Of a DNA stretch of 57,878 nucleotides, positions 8,783-17,647 are shown piece after piece; the first letter of the stretch is position 1; each line of letters starts with the position of its first letter. Origin of the DNA: Beijerinckiaceae bacterium (GTDB lineage Bacteria; Pseudomonadota; Alphaproteobacteria; Rhizobiales; Beijerinckiaceae); the NCBI GenBank assembly GCA_031291515.1, contig JARLIW010000323.1, positions 1-57,878 on the forward strand, given 5' to 3'. The notes beneath the pieces were generated by a model that saw nothing but the letters and a program-made list of their open reading frames with translations, was not told the origin of the DNA and did not search any database. Both the position numbers and the translations under genes were made by a program.

Positions 8783-9255
8783 TTGCCGAGCCACACCCCG
8801 TTCTTGGCGCAAGTGTAAACCTTGCCGCTGTAGAGGGTTTGCGAGGCCGACGTAGTGCCGACCGAGCCGGCGGTGATGATCGTATCCTGCGCGGCCGTCG
8901 CGGGATTGTTGGCGACGGCGGGATAGACGGTGATCGTGTAGGCCGTATTGTTGAGGAGGTTGAGCTCAGTGCCGGCGAGGCAGAAGGGCAGATTGACGCC
9001 CGACGTGCCCGCCGAGGTCGACGTGTCGACTTCGAGAAGCAACGCGCCAGCGGGAAGCGCCGTCGCGGTCGTCTGCGTCGTGCCGACGGCTGAAATGCCG
9101 GAGGCATAGACGTTGTTCAAGCCGCCGGCGATGCCATTGAGCCACGCGCCGTCGACCAGCGCGGGACCGTTGATCGGTGGGATGCCGACGACGGCGATCG
9201 CCGAAACGCTGCCGGCGAGCAACGCCGCGAAGGCGGCGAACAAAAGCTTTTTCAT
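8779..9255 (-). CDS. Exported small virion-like protein
   Basis: The 158-residue product begins with a clear Sec signal peptide: MKKLL, a hydrophobic core, and likely cleavage after SVSA near residue 19. The mature part is beta-rich and Thr/Ala/Gly-rich with two cysteines (about 92 and 149), and has a [15 protein letters not shown] segment of the kind found in phage tail proteins. A signal peptide is unusual for a protein of the tail operon; the protein may act in the periplasm or at the surface. It is coupled by GTGA to the next gene. Confidence 0.7.
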   Translation of the reverse strand: MKKLLFAAFAALLAGSVSAIAVVGIPPINGPALVDGAWLNGIAGGLNNVYASGISAVGTTQTTATALPAGALLLEVDTSTSAGTSGVNLPFCLAGTELNLLNNTAYTITVYPAVANNPATAAQDTIITAGSVGTTSASQTLYSGKVYTCAKNGVWLGK

Positions 9256-9323
9256 GCGAGGTCTCCCTTGAAAGCACCAGTTTTGTGTTGCCCCGCAAAT
9301 TTAGGAGGCGTTACAATCCTGCG

Positions 9324-9965
9324 ATGAATTCGCAGGAGGATTCCTTGAAAAGGCTTGTCGATCTGACGGGGCGACGATTCGGGCGCCTTGTCGTTCTGTC
9401 GTATTCGCGAAAGCGTAACCGCCATCATCTGTGGATCGCGCGATGCGACTGCGGAACAGAAAAGACGATCAGCGGTCTTGCATTGAAAGACGGTAGAACT
9501 CGATCTTGCGGTTGCCTACGATCAGAGACAACTGCCAAGAACAAGACTTCTCACGGCCTTTCGCGCCATCCCATATACAATTCGTGGGGACGGATGAAAG
9601 AGCGTTGCTACAACCAAAAGGATAATCGCTTCCCGCGCTATGGCGGCCGCGGCATCCACCTATGCGAACGATGGCTGACGTTCGAGAATTTCGCCGCCGA
9701 TATGCTGCCGACGTGGTTCGCGGGCGCGTCGATTGATCGGATCGACGTCGACGGCAATTATTGTCCTGAGAACTGCCGATGGGCGACGCTTCAAGAACAG
9801 TCCCGCAACCGCCGCGCGTCGATCATCATCGAGACGCCGTGGGGACCGATGAACGCTATGTACGTCGCGAAAAAGCTCGGCCTAAGTCCCGGCTCTATGT
9901 ACGAGCGCATCCACAAATGGCCGAAGGAGCGATGGCTTGAGCCACGCTCTCGATACGCGCCTTAG
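9324..9965 (+). CDS. HNH endonuclease, copy B1 (zinc-ribbon type)
   Basis: This 213-residue protein lies on the plus strand between minus-strand tail genes. The N-terminus matches the common phage layout '[11 protein letters not shown]...W.ARCDCG...SCGCLR' (a Cys4 finger, residues about 11-64). HGLS and [12 protein letters not shown] follow, then the HNH core with DRID and NCRWAT (about 140-155), and a C-terminal helix-turn-helix-like DNA reader ([17 protein letters not shown]). It is similar motif by motif to the gene at 35969-36595. It overlaps the gp4-like stop by 4 bases on the opposite strand, as expected for an insertion at a gene border. Confidence 0.88.
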   Translation: MNSQEDSLKRLVDLTGRRFGRLVVLSYSRKRNRHHLWIARCDCGTEKTISGLALKDGRTRSCGCLRSETTAKNKTSHGLSRHPIYNSWGRMKERCYNQKDNRFPRYGGRGIHLCERWLTFENFAADMLPTWFAGASIDRIDVDGNYCPENCRWATLQEQSRNRRASIIIETPWGPMNAMYVAKKLGLSPGSMYERIHKWPKERWLEPRSRYAP

Positions 9966-10723
9966 TTGCCGTCAGAACGGTAATCATAGGCGGTTCTTCT
10001 AGTTCTGACCGACCTTGGCAAAGTCAATGTCGGCATCGCTATGTTTGCCGCGCGAATAACGGCCAACGACTCCCGAGCCAAAGCATTGATTTCTGGGTCA
10101 GGGGGCAACTGATAACTTGCCCGAAGCCGTCTGGCCCCACAAAAATTCAGAGCCGCCTCGTATTCGGGCGGAAAATTTATGGCTTGTTGCAGGCTTGCAA
10201 AGCGCGGCAGGACGACCTTGAAGCCGACGTGAATCTCGTAGAGCGAGGCCTGGGGAACCGGCCAGGGCCGCAGCACGCCGACCGGCCAATCGGGATCATA
10301 GAAGATTTCCCACGGCAGCGTCCCGACGTCTTTGACGCGGATGCGCGAATAGTCTTCGTGCGACGTGATCAGACCGAGCCGGACGTCGACCGGCAAGCTG
10401 TTGTTGTTCGACGTATTGAGGAAGCGCACGAAGGCGTATTCCATCCGATCGGGGCGTGGGTTGATGTTGACCACGCCGCCCTTGCCGACGGAATAGGTCT
10501 TCGCCCCCGTCGAGACGAACGAGTAGTCGACCAGCCGATAGACCAGCCAGCGCTTGCGCGCCCATTGCGCGAGGAGCCAATTGATTTGCCGAAACGCGCG
10601 ATTGAGGATCGGCTGTTCGATCTCCTCGTCGATGCCGACAACGCCGGCGTCGACCACCATGTTCTCGATGAGCTGCTGGACGTTATCGACCGGCAGCGCC
10701 GGTTCGGCCGGAGGATTCGCCAT
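9962..10723 (-). CDS. gp4-like tail accessory / packaged-DNA stabilization protein
   Basis: The 253-residue product resembles the P22 gp4 head-completion family: helical N-terminus ([19 protein letters not shown], 15-33), [16 protein letters not shown], then [18 protein letters not shown] and a helical C-terminus. P22 gp4 is 166 residues, but homologues outside enterobacterial phages are often longer. It would bind the portal and close the packaged head. It is separated from the gp10-like gene by the exported-protein pair and the B1 HNH insertion. Confidence 0.8.
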   Translation of the reverse strand: MANPPAEPALPVDNVQQLIENMVVDAGVVGIDEEIEQPILNRAFRQINWLLAQWARKRWLVYRLVDYSFVSTGAKTYSVGKGGVVNINPRPDRMEYAFVRFLNTSNNNSLPVDVRLGLITSHEDYSRIRVKDVGTLPWEIFYDPDWPVGVLRPWPVPQASLYEIHVGFKVVLPRFASLQQAINFPPEYEAALNFCGARRLRASYQLPPDPEINALARESLAVIRAANIAMPTLTLPRSVRTRRTAYDYRSDGN

Positions 10724-10727
10724 TCCG

Positions 10728-10970
10728 CTATCCCCCGATCTTCTCCTTAAGCGCGGCCAGCGCAGGGGCGAGGACTTGCTCGCCGAAAGCCTGCGGGGCG
10801 CGCTCGAGGTCTTTGCGCGTGAGATCGAACGACGCCGAAGCGCCGCTCGGGTGATGGATGATGGCGCCCTGATTGCTGTTGCGCAGAGCGAGCGGGTCGA
10901 GCGCCACGCTGCCGCCGCCCGTCCAGAGCGATTGTGCGAGCTTCTGGACGTCGGCGAAGGTCAGCGCCAT
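10728..10970 (-). CDS. Hypothetical head-tail block protein
   Basis: The 80-residue soluble product (MALTFADVQKLAQSLW...) starts at an ATG overlapping the upstream stop by one base, and ends 4 bases before the gp4-like start. I do not recognise a family. The tight packing between two structural genes argues that it is real and made with them. Confidence 0.65.
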   Translation of the reverse strand: MALTFADVQKLAQSLWTGGGSVALDPLALRNSNQGAIIHHPSGASASFDLTRKDLERAPQAFGEQVLAPALAALKEKIGG

Positions 10971-11872
10971 CAGGCGGCGGCCTGAGCCTTGTCAACTTCC
11001 TCTTTCAGCCGCTCGACGCCCCAGCGCTTGTCGGGCTTGACGCCGACGCGCTCGGCCTCGGCCCGCCACATTGCCAATTCCTCGGCGGCGGTGACGCGCG
11101 TGGAGCCAGCAAGCGCGGAGGTCGCGGGCGCGGCCTCGGCCGCTTCGGTCTCCTCCGGCTCGCCGTCGCTGAGCAGATGCGCGTTGGCGTCGAGCACGTC
11201 CATCGTGGCCGGGCCGAGCGCGGCCTTGTTGGATTCTTCCCAGGCGACGAAGGCCTGGAAACGCTGCCACAGCGCGCCGTCGATCTGTTGCGGCGCCGAA
11301 CCGACAGCCGTCGGCGCGACGCCGGGCGCACCAGGCTGCGCGATCTTGAGCGCCTTGGCGATGGCTTCGGTCGCGCCGATGACGACGCGCTCGATCAATT
11401 CGTTCTGCAACTCGGCGGTGCGGTCGAAGTGAACGACGTTCTTGCCGCTCGAGTTGTGAATGCTCGGCTTCAAATCGCGCGCAAACGGCACGGCGCGCCA
11501 TTCGGTGCCGCCGAGATAGTCCCAGGTGAAGCGCTGGCCCTGAAACTTGGCCTTTTCCTCGGCGTTGGTCTCGCGGAAGATGACGCCGTGTTTCAGCGAT
11601 TCCTCATTGCTCGAGATGACGACCGGATCCTCGGTCGGGTGGTAGAGCATCGCCGGGAAGGCGCGGAAAGGCTTCTTGGCGAACAGGTGCGCCAGCGCCT
11701 TGATCTTGTCGTAGCGCGGGAGATTGGCCTCGACCTCGGCCGGGCGCCATTCGAGATCGGGATCGCCGTTGGAAAGCGTGCCCTTGTAGCCTTCGCCGGC
11801 GATCTCGGGGTCGAGATAGACCGGCGACTTGACCGCCGAGAGATCGACGGGCCCGCTGAATACGTCACCCAT
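10970..11872 (-). CDS. Hypothetical structural-block protein with acidic linker
   Basis: The 300-residue product has an N-terminal domain of about 170 residues (DLEWRPAEVEANLPRYDKI, WDYLGGTEWRAVPFA), a QDGALWQRFQAF-like helix, and an acidic Ala/Glu linker near 225-245. The C-terminus (AEELAMWRAEAERVGVKPDKRWGVERL) resembles small SAP/HeH-type DNA-binding tails of phage head proteins. It sits between coat-side genes and the gp4-like gene. The function is unknown; a head or connector role is inferred from position. Confidence 0.65.
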   Translation of the reverse strand: MGDVFSGPVDLSAVKSPVYLDPEIAGEGYKGTLSNGDPDLEWRPAEVEANLPRYDKIKALAHLFAKKPFRAFPAMLYHPTEDPVVISSNEESLKHGVIFRETNAEEKAKFQGQRFTWDYLGGTEWRAVPFARDLKPSIHNSSGKNVVHFDRTAELQNELIERVVIGATEAIAKALKIAQPGAPGVAPTAVGSAPQQIDGALWQRFQAFVAWEESNKAALGPATMDVLDANAHLLSDGEPEETEAAEAAPATSALAGSTRVTAAEELAMWRAEAERVGVKPDKRWGVERLKEEVDKAQAAA

Positions 11873-11986
11873 TTGGCTTGTCCTCTTGTCTGGGGTTGAG
11901 GGGCCGCTCGGCGATCAGGGAGCGTCACCGCTTCCCCCATCCGGCCGCTTAAGTGTCGGACGTCGTAGCCCGCCGAGCGGGTTTCG

Positions 11987-12364
11987 TCAGGCCGCGTGCG
12001 GCGGCTCGTGATCGTCATCGTTGGCGGGCGGCGCGGCCGCGGGAATCGGCGCGGCGGCCGCGGTCTCCTCGGCCTTCGGCTCCATCGCCATCGCTTCTTC
12101 CTCGGCGCTGTCGACCAGCACCGTCACGACGCCCTCGCGATCGACGTGAAGCTGCGCGAACGCCGGCGCGGCGACGTGCGAGGCTTCGCCGACCTGTTTG
12201 CGAACCAGGTGGCTCTCGTGGGCCTTGACCCACTTGGGATAGTCCGCGCCGTCGTCGGGATGCTTGGCGATCGGCGCCTGGACGATGCCAAGCGGGCGGC
12301 CGTCTTCCTTGTCGACCATGAAGCCGGATGGGTGGATTTCGTGCTGTTCGGGATCGAAGGCCAT
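11987..12364 (-). CDS. Hypothetical protein downstream of the coat/HNH genes
   Basis: This encodes 125 residues from ATG 12364. The N-terminal half is a small alpha/beta domain (HPSGFMVDKEDGRPLGIVQ, DYPKWVKAHESHLVRK), and the C-terminus is Ala/Pro/Glu-rich and disordered. A hairpin terminator lies just upstream, so this gene probably depends on read-through. The 114-base gap to the next gene holds a small hairpin (about 11970-11986). I do not recognise the family. Confidence 0.6.
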   Translation of the reverse strand: MAFDPEQHEIHPSGFMVDKEDGRPLGIVQAPIAKHPDDGADYPKWVKAHESHLVRKQVGEASHVAAPAFAQLHVDREGVVTVLVDSAEEEAMAMEPKAEETAAAAPIPAAAPPANDDDHEPPHAA

Positions 12365-12376
12365 CGCTGTTCTCCA

Positions 12377-12400
12377 AAGAAAAAGAGCGCCGAAGCGCCC
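12377..12400 (-). terminator. Rho-independent-type terminator after the A2 HNH gene
   Basis: On the minus strand a GC-rich stem (12385-12390 with 12395-12400, loop CGAA/TTCG) is followed by a run of Ts (12377-12384 on the plus strand reads AAAGAAAA). It lies 17 bases beyond the HNH stop and just before ATG 12364. It could have arrived with the HNH gene. Confidence 0.65.
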
Positions 12401-12417
12401 TTGGTGGTTGCGACCGG

Positions 12418-13239
12418 CTAGAGCAGCCGGCCGTTGATTTGCGCCCATTCCGCGGGATCGCGCGCGCCCTTGCGCCGATTGCAGCTCGGGCAAAGCCATT
12501 GCAGATTTTCGATGCCGTTCGAGCCGCCTCGCGCGATCGGATGGACATGATCCAGATGCCGATGCTTGTGGATGTCAGCACCGCACGTCGGCTCAGCGCA
12601 GATGAAGCGCTGCGTCCTCAAAAGCGCGTCGGTTTCGGCTCGGGTGTGGTCGCCTTCAATGCCGGCAACGCGAGCGCGGCGGCGGCGTTGGACGACGCGA
12701 TGATTCTCGGCCGCTTTCTCGGGATTGTCCTTTTCCCATTGCTTTGTACGTTCGCGAGCAATCGGCGCTAGGCGCTCGGCATTCTCCGCCTTGTAGCGCT
12801 TGTTTTTGACGCGTATTTTGTCGGGGTTGGCGTCGCGCCATCGCTTATCGCGAGCTCGAACTTTTTCGGGATTTGCCGCCGCCCAGCGCGCAGATCGTTC
12901 TCGCTCTTTTTCTTTATTGGCTTCGCGATATTTTTTGTCGGCTGCGCGATGCCGCTGGCGCCTCTCGACGGGGGCCGCCGCCCAACTGCGGCGATCCTTT
13001 TCTCTCACCTTTTCGCGGTGAAGATCGCGATATTTCTGCTCGACGCCGCGCCTGAGTTCCCGAAAATGTTCCGGATCCCTTTCCTTGTAGCGCTTGCTTA
13101 TGAGCGCCACGCACTCCACGCAGGCCCCGTTGGCGACAATCCGTTCAGCGATGTGGCCGTGCTTGCACGGCTTCCCTGTCCAATATCGAGACAGACCTCT
13201 TGCACGCGCATCCGCGCGTGATAGCAGTTCCTCAGCCAT
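12418..13239 (-). CDS. HNH homing endonuclease, copy A2
   Basis: The 273-residue protein is related to the A1 gene at 6193-6798. It shares the start (M-EELLSR), the zinc-finger-like PCKHGH and CVEC, a long basic repeat region, and the C-terminal HNH core: CAEPTC, RHLDHVH, GGSN, NLQWLCPSC. The central region (about 65-185) is expanded by short repeats of the type 'ANPEKVRARDKRWR', presumably extended DNA-contacting helices. It sits between the coat gene and a downstream late gene, on the sense strand, and ends in its own terminator. Confidence 0.9.
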   Translation of the reverse strand: MAEELLSRADARARGLSRYWTGKPCKHGHIAERIVANGACVECVALISKRYKERDPEHFRELRRGVEQKYRDLHREKVREKDRRSWAAAPVERRQRHRAADKKYREANKEKERERSARWAAANPEKVRARDKRWRDANPDKIRVKNKRYKAENAERLAPIARERTKQWEKDNPEKAAENHRVVQRRRRARVAGIEGDHTRAETDALLRTQRFICAEPTCGADIHKHRHLDHVHPIARGGSNGIENLQWLCPSCNRRKGARDPAEWAQINGRLL

Positions 13240-13377
13240 TTTGATCCTCTCGCGATCAAGGTGGTTAGAACGGCCGTGACGGAGCAACGCCGCGGCCGTT
13301 CGCCATTTATGGCCGAATTCTATGCTCCTTGCAAGAAAAATCGGTCTATGGGTTGATCTGTCGTTGTCTACCCGTTT

Positions 13378-14637
13378 TTACGGCGTAGAATCGGCGACTT
13401 GCACTCCCCACTCTGGCCGAGGCACGCCTGAACCAAAAAGTATGTCCAGGCGGTCTATAGGTTGGTCGGTCGAGGGCTCATACGTGACCAAACTCCGCAT
13501 CGACAGATCGTCGTATTCGTGGCGCGCAGCGGCGATGACGCCCTTTTCGTTGGGCGGAATCCACAGCGGCGCGACGACGAGGGTGATCGCGTCCGGCACA
13601 TAGGCGATGTTCTCGCGATAGGTGACGGAGGCGTTGGCGAACGGCGTCAGCGTCGCATTGTTGGCGGGCGAGGCCGTGACGGTCTGATATTGCTGCGGGG
13701 TGTAGGGCAGCCCCGCGTAAGGGACCGCGCTCGCCGGCGGGATGATCGGCGGATACATCGTGATCGTGGTCGCGCCCGCCGCGACCGCCTGGACCGCCAC
13801 GAACTGCGCCAGGGTGCCGAGCGACTGGAAGTTCGCCCGGTTGACTGCGTTGACGCCGGCGAGCGTGAACACGTCGCCCTGATTGATCGTGCCCGTCAGC
13901 GCATTGATCGTCAGCACGTTGCCGGTCTGGTTCGCGCCGTTGACCGTCGCCGAGGTCGCCGATCCCGTGGTGTGCGAGACGACCGACTGATCCTCGAACC
14001 AGCGGAATTGCAGGGCCTCGTACATCATGCCGGTGTTGAACTGCCGGCTGATCGTCTCGACCGGGTTCAATAGGCCGCGCAGGGCGAGCTGCACGCGCGT
14101 ATCGGAGCGCGGGGCGAGCGCGACCTTGCGCATACCCATTTCGCCGAAGTTCGGCGCCGAGTTTTCCTCGAGCACCGCGCGGGCGAGCGCGAACGGCGTG
14201 TCGGTGACGGGCAAAATGTTGTTCGCGCCGTCGACGTTGGCCGTGATGTTGCGGATGAACGGGGCCGTGTTCGCCATGACTTGCACGGCGACGTTGGCGG
14301 CGAGCGCATTGACGCGCGGCAGAACGATTCGCTCCATGTAGTCGTCGACGTCGAGCGTGGTCTCGGCGCTGGTGAAAGCGACGTCGACGTGACGCTGCGT
14401 GGCGACGGTGAGGAGGAATTGCTGTTCGATCGTATCCTGGACCGAAATGCCGGGACCGTCGGTCACGGTGTATTGGTTCGGATAGCGGATGCGGAGCTGT
14501 GCGCCGATCTTGGCGCCGGCCTCGCCGAACTGATCTTCGAACTGCCTTGAAATATTTTGCAAGAAATAATTGGTATTCAAGAACATTCGAATGGAAAACC
14601 GAGTGATCATGCTCGGCGTGAGCAAGTTGTTAGCCAT
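13378..14637 (-). CDS. Major capsid protein (P22 gp5-like coat)
   Basis: The 419-residue product has the length and layout of the P22 coat family. It starts MANNLLTPSMITRFSIRMFLN, continues with an IGAQLRIRYPNQY segment and a central inserted domain rich in Asn/Thr, and ends RLDILFGSGVPRPEWGV. P22 coat has 430 residues and an HK97 fold plus an inserted I-domain. It follows the scaffold gene with only an HNH remnant between. A strong RBS (ACAGGAG, about 8 bases upstream of ATG 14637) fits high expression. Confidence 0.9.
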   Translation of the reverse strand: MANNLLTPSMITRFSIRMFLNTNYFLQNISRQFEDQFGEAGAKIGAQLRIRYPNQYTVTDGPGISVQDTIEQQFLLTVATQRHVDVAFTSAETTLDVDDYMERIVLPRVNALAANVAVQVMANTAPFIRNITANVDGANNILPVTDTPFALARAVLEENSAPNFGEMGMRKVALAPRSDTRVQLALRGLLNPVETISRQFNTGMMYEALQFRWFEDQSVVSHTTGSATSATVNGANQTGNVLTINALTGTINQGDVFTLAGVNAVNRANFQSLGTLAQFVAVQAVAAGATTITMYPPIIPPASAVPYAGLPYTPQQYQTVTASPANNATLTPFANASVTYRENIAYVPDAITLVVAPLWIPPNEKGVIAAARHEYDDLSMRSLVTYEPSTDQPIDRLDILFGSGVPRPEWGVQVADSTP

Positions 14638-14784
14638 GATAGGCTCCTGTCGGGAATGCGCTATACTGAGCGCGAGGGGGCGAAAGCAGCCTTTCTGCTG
14701 CGATTTGTTCGATCCCGAGTCGAACTAGTTTCGGGTTAACCCTGATAAGCTCAGGTCGCTGCGGCAGGAGCCCCGCGTTACGTC

Positions 14785-14968
14785 CTAGTCCCGGATCGCC
14801 GGTTCGGAGGCGCCGATTCCTCTACGGCTATGCGTTACGCTACGTTTTACGCGCGCCCACTCTTCAGGAGTTCTGGCATTCTTGCTGCAATTGCAGATCG
14901 GACATAGGCCTTGCAGATTGCTGATGTAGTTCGCGCCTCCGCGCGAAAGAGGCACGGCTCCCGCTAGA
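14785..14968 (-). pseudogene. HNH endonuclease remnant (C-terminal half only)
   Basis: Between the scaffold stop (14969) and the coat gene lies an open stretch encoding a typical HNH C-terminal half: VPLSRGGANYISNLQ, then CPICNCSKNARTPEEWARV, then a short tail and TAG at 14786. The N-terminal half is missing, and no start codon with an RBS precedes it except in a frame inside the scaffold gene. I read it as a decayed insertion. The next 150 bases up to the coat start hold the coat leader. Confidence 0.75.
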
Positions 14969-15943
14969 TCAGCCGCGCTTGCGACGTCCCGCAAAGTCGG
15001 CGAAATCCTTGTCGAACTCGGCGTCGGATTTCTTGTCGGAGAAGCGCGGAAGGTCTTTGCCGCCACCCGACGGCGTGACCGCCGGAGCCGGACGCGGGGC
15101 GCGGCTGATGCCAGCGCCAGGCTTCGGCGCGGGAGCAGCGCCCTTGCCGGCGTCGCCCTTGTCGCCGCCCTTGTCGTCTCCGGCGTCGCCGCCTTTGCCT
15201 TTGTTCTGCTGCGCAATCGACATTCGGGTGAGCTCCGCAATCCTCTGGGTGGGGGTCATGTTGACGAGACGCAGCGTGCGCGCTTCGTCCTGCGCAAGCT
15301 CATGGAAAATGACGTGCGCGTTGTCCTGGTCGACGTCCATCACGTCTTGAACGAAATTCACGGTGTCGGCGCCGAGCGCCGCCAGCGAGGCGATCGACTG
15401 GTTGAAATCGGCCTCGCCGAAGGCAGAGAAGGCGCGTGCCCGCATCTGGTCGACGTCGCGGCGGAAGATGATCATCTGGGCGCGCTGATTGACCGCCGCC
15501 TCATCGTTCGTCGGCTCGGCCGGCTGTCTGGCGGTGGTCGTCGTCGCGCCGGCGCCGCCATCGCCCCCCTGTCCCTTCGCCAGCCGCTCGGCGATCGCCC
15601 TGGCGTCGGCGGCTTCGCGCTCGGCCCTGACCGCGCGCGCCTCAAGTTCGCTGTTGCGCTGTTCGGCCTCGCGACGGCGCGCGCGCTGCTGCGCCAGCTC
15701 GGCGATGATCGGGCTTGGCTGTTTCCTCGCCGGCGCGCCGCCGCCCGCGGCCGGATCGGCAGTGCCGGGATCGCCGCCGGGCGGGTCGCCAGCCGCGGGA
15801 TCGCCCGCATCGCCAGCGCCGGGATCGCCCGCAGCAGGATCGCCCGCGGCGGGTTCGATCGCGCCCGCCAGGCCGCCAGCGCCGCCGTCATTGGCCCCGT
15901 CGAACGCGACGCGCAGATATTTCCTCAGTGCCTCAATGGTCAT
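14969..15943 (-). CDS. Scaffolding protein
   Basis: The 324-residue product has features of P22-like scaffolds: an acidic, Ala/Gly/Pro/Asp-rich region with 'AGDP' repeats (about 30-68), a coiled coil (ELAQQRARRREAEQRNSELE and onward, about 80-125), and a basic helical C-terminus (DFADFAGRRKRG) that could bind coat protein. It lies immediately upstream of the coat gene, the expected scaffold-coat order. The HNH remnant abuts its stop. Confidence 0.8.
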   Translation of the reverse strand: MTIEALRKYLRVAFDGANDGGAGGLAGAIEPAAGDPAAGDPGAGDAGDPAAGDPPGGDPGTADPAAGGGAPARKQPSPIIAELAQQRARRREAEQRNSELEARAVRAEREAADARAIAERLAKGQGGDGGAGATTTTARQPAEPTNDEAAVNQRAQMIIFRRDVDQMRARAFSAFGEADFNQSIASLAALGADTVNFVQDVMDVDQDNAHVIFHELAQDEARTLRLVNMTPTQRIAELTRMSIAQQNKGKGGDAGDDKGGDKGDAGKGAAPAPKPGAGISRAPRPAPAVTPSGGGKDLPRFSDKKSDAEFDKDFADFAGRRKRG

Positions 15944-15950
15944 GTTGGCC

Positions 15951-16427
15951 TCAGTGGTGGGTCGTCTGTGCGAGCTTCGCCGCGCCCGCCCTCAGTTGGG
16001 CGCGCAGATTGGGCCTCTCGCCGAACTTCTCGGCGATCTTCTTGTTCTCGTGGGAATCGCCCTCGAACTGCGCGGTCCCCTTCAAGACTTGCAATTGCGT
16101 GTCGGTCTCGCGGCCCAATTGCTTGAGGCCTTCCGAGAATGCGCGCTCGAGGAGGAGCGCGAGATAGCAAACCCGCTGCTCGTTCGGGTCGGCCTTGGGA
16201 TTGGCGAGGATTTTCGAAAAGTCAGCCCGCGCCTGCGCGATAAAGGCGTTCTTGTTCGCCTCCGCGTAGTCGTCGGCGCTTTTCCAGTTGGCGCGGAACT
16301 TCTTGGAGCGGTTGCCCTCGAAGAACGCGCCGGCGAGATCGGCCGCGCGCGCATAGAGCTTGTCGACGAGCTTCATCGCCTGCTCGGTTGAGACGACCTC
16401 GCCGCCGACGCTGATGTTGGTTCCCAT
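15951..16427 (-). CDS. Hypothetical head-block protein
   Basis: The 158-residue product starts at ATG 16427 (MGTNISVGGEVVSTEQ), after a GAGG four bases upstream. It is helical and charged, with many Lys/Arg and Ala (FFEGNRSKKFRANWKSADDY). It lies between the portal side and the scaffold; a head-assembly role is possible. Its start lies 55 bases inside the end of the preceding gene, which looks like a later insertion. Confidence 0.65.
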   Translation of the reverse strand: MGTNISVGGEVVSTEQAMKLVDKLYARAADLAGAFFEGNRSKKFRANWKSADDYAEANKNAFIAQARADFSKILANPKADPNEQRVCYLALLLERAFSEGLKQLGRETDTQLQVLKGTAQFEGDSHENKKIAEKFGERPNLRAQLRAGAAKLAQTTHH

Positions 16428-17086
16428 GCCTCGCCTCGCGATTCGTGCTGCAATTCTGCGTAAAAGGATTCCGGCGTCCAGGTGCGCCACAAGCCATCTT
16501 GACCGCCCATATCGATGACGAAGCCTCGGGAAAATTTGCTAGCCCACTCAAATGCGTCTTCGCCCGATCGGCGCTTCATCCTCTGGAAAATCTGTCGCGC
16601 GTTCTGAGCGCAAATGCGATATCTCTCGCCGATTGCTCGGTATGTCGCGCCATCCAATCTTTCCCTGTAGATGCGGCGATCTCGCGTGGCATGATCGATA
16701 CCGATCTGGCGATAGAAAGCTTCGCGCTCTACTTTCTCCGCCTTCAATTTCTCAAAGCGACGGTGCATTTTCACGAATTCCGGCGGATCACCCCATTCAG
16801 GGACAGAGACGGGGCTTAATTCTGGAGCACGCGCCACTGCAATACGTCTTACGTTATCTTCAATTACCCTCCATTCGGCCGCCATCTCATCATTCAGCGA
16901 GTATCCGCGACGAATGTAGCTAGCTAATTCTCGGAGTTGATCGAGTGGCCGCGCCGGCCCATCAATGTGCCCATTTGTAAAACTAACGACATATAAATCG
17001 TGTAATTGAACGTAGAAAAGCCCATTCCGTTGTGCGTCGAAGCGTTCATAGCCATTTCTAGAAAGAACAGGCAGATCAACTTTCAT
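16373..17086 (-). CDS. Orphan HTH-containing protein inserted in the head operon
   Basis: The 237-residue product has near-balanced base composition, unlike its GC-rich neighbours, which suggests transfer. The N-terminus is beta-rich (NGLFYVQLHDLYVVSFTNG). Residues about 150-190 look like a DNA-binding helix-turn-helix (DGATYRAIGERYRICAQNARQIFQRMKRR). The last 18 residues run out of frame over the start of the next gene, as if insertion displaced the original stop. There is no HNH or GIY-YIG motif. It could be an orphan regulator or a novel mobile gene. Confidence 0.65.
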   Translation of the reverse strand: MKVDLPVLSRNGYERFDAQRNGLFYVQLHDLYVVSFTNGHIDGPARPLDQLRELASYIRRGYSLNDEMAAEWRVIEDNVRRIAVARAPELSPVSVPEWGDPPEFVKMHRRFEKLKAEKVEREAFYRQIGIDHATRDRRIYRERLDGATYRAIGERYRICAQNARQIFQRMKRRSGEDAFEWASKFSRGFVIDMGGQDGLWRTWTPESFYAELQHESRGEAWEPTSASAARSSQPSRR

Positions 17087-17089
17087 GCG

Positions 17090-17272
17090 TCACGCCAACC
17101 CGATCGCGCCGCGGGCGCGCGCAACCATGCCGACGATCTCGAGATAGCACTCGGTCGAGCTGGCGCGCTTCTCGCCCCACACGCTGCCGCCGCCCCAGGA
17201 CGCCGAAAAGGTCCAGCCGTCGTTCATCCGGTCGATCTTCATGAACAGACCGGGAAGATTGAAGATACCCAT
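17090..17272 (-). CDS. Small protein between portal-side genes
   Basis: The 60-residue product (MGIFNLPGLFMKIDRMNDGWTF at the start) is Gly/Trp-rich and ends in a helix with Ala and Ile. It abuts the previous stop at 17273 with no gap, so the two are co-translated. The family was not recognised. Confidence 0.6.
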   Translation of the reverse strand: MGIFNLPGLFMKIDRMNDGWTFSASWGGGSVWGEKRASSTECYLEIVGMVARARGAIGLA

Positions 17273-17647
17273 TCAGTCCTCGAGGTTGTGGCCGCACAAT
17301 GCGAGCCAGGTATTGCGCGCGCGCCGCTTCGTCTCGTTGGCGAAGCCGCGCAAGCGCGATCGATAGGTGATCGGCGGGGCGACGTAGCCCTGGGAAAACA
17401 GGTCGACGAACGGGTTAGGCGCGAGGACGAGGGCGACGTCGCGCTCAAGAGCGGCCTGACACAAGCGGCGGGTGATTTCTTGCAGCGTGAGGATGGATGC
17501 GCTTCCCGCGCTGGTGTGCAATAGCTCCTCTGGCGTCCACTGATCGACGCGCGCCTCAGCGCCAACGCCGACGCTCGATCCGACCTCGACGCTCCAAGCC
17601 TCCGGCAGCTTGATCCGCAGATTGCAGCCGATTGTCTCGTTGCTCAC
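17273..17647 (-). CDS. Hypothetical protein directly downstream of the portal
   Basis: The 124-residue product starts with ATGA overlapping the portal stop. It contains a helical region (ILTLQEITRRLCQAALERD) and PFVDLFSQGYVAPPITYRSRL, and ends with a short Cys/His tail (LALCGHNLED). No known family was recognised; a head accessory role is inferred from coupling to the portal. Confidence 0.6.
   Translation of the reverse strand: MSNETIGCNLRIKLPEAWSVEVGSSVGVGAEARVDQWTPEELLHTSAGSASILTLQEITRRLCQAALERDVALVLAPNPFVDLFSQGYVAPPITYRSRLRGFANETKRRARNTWLALCGHNLED

Noticed and set aside
11970-11986. Terminator downstream of the 125-residue gene
   Set aside because: A small GC hairpin is present, but no T-run follows on the minus strand, so it is not called.
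14785-15240. A 151-residue HNH protein
   Set aside because: Its N-terminal two thirds are the shadow of the scaffold gene; only the last 60 residues are HNH-like, so it is treated as a remnant.
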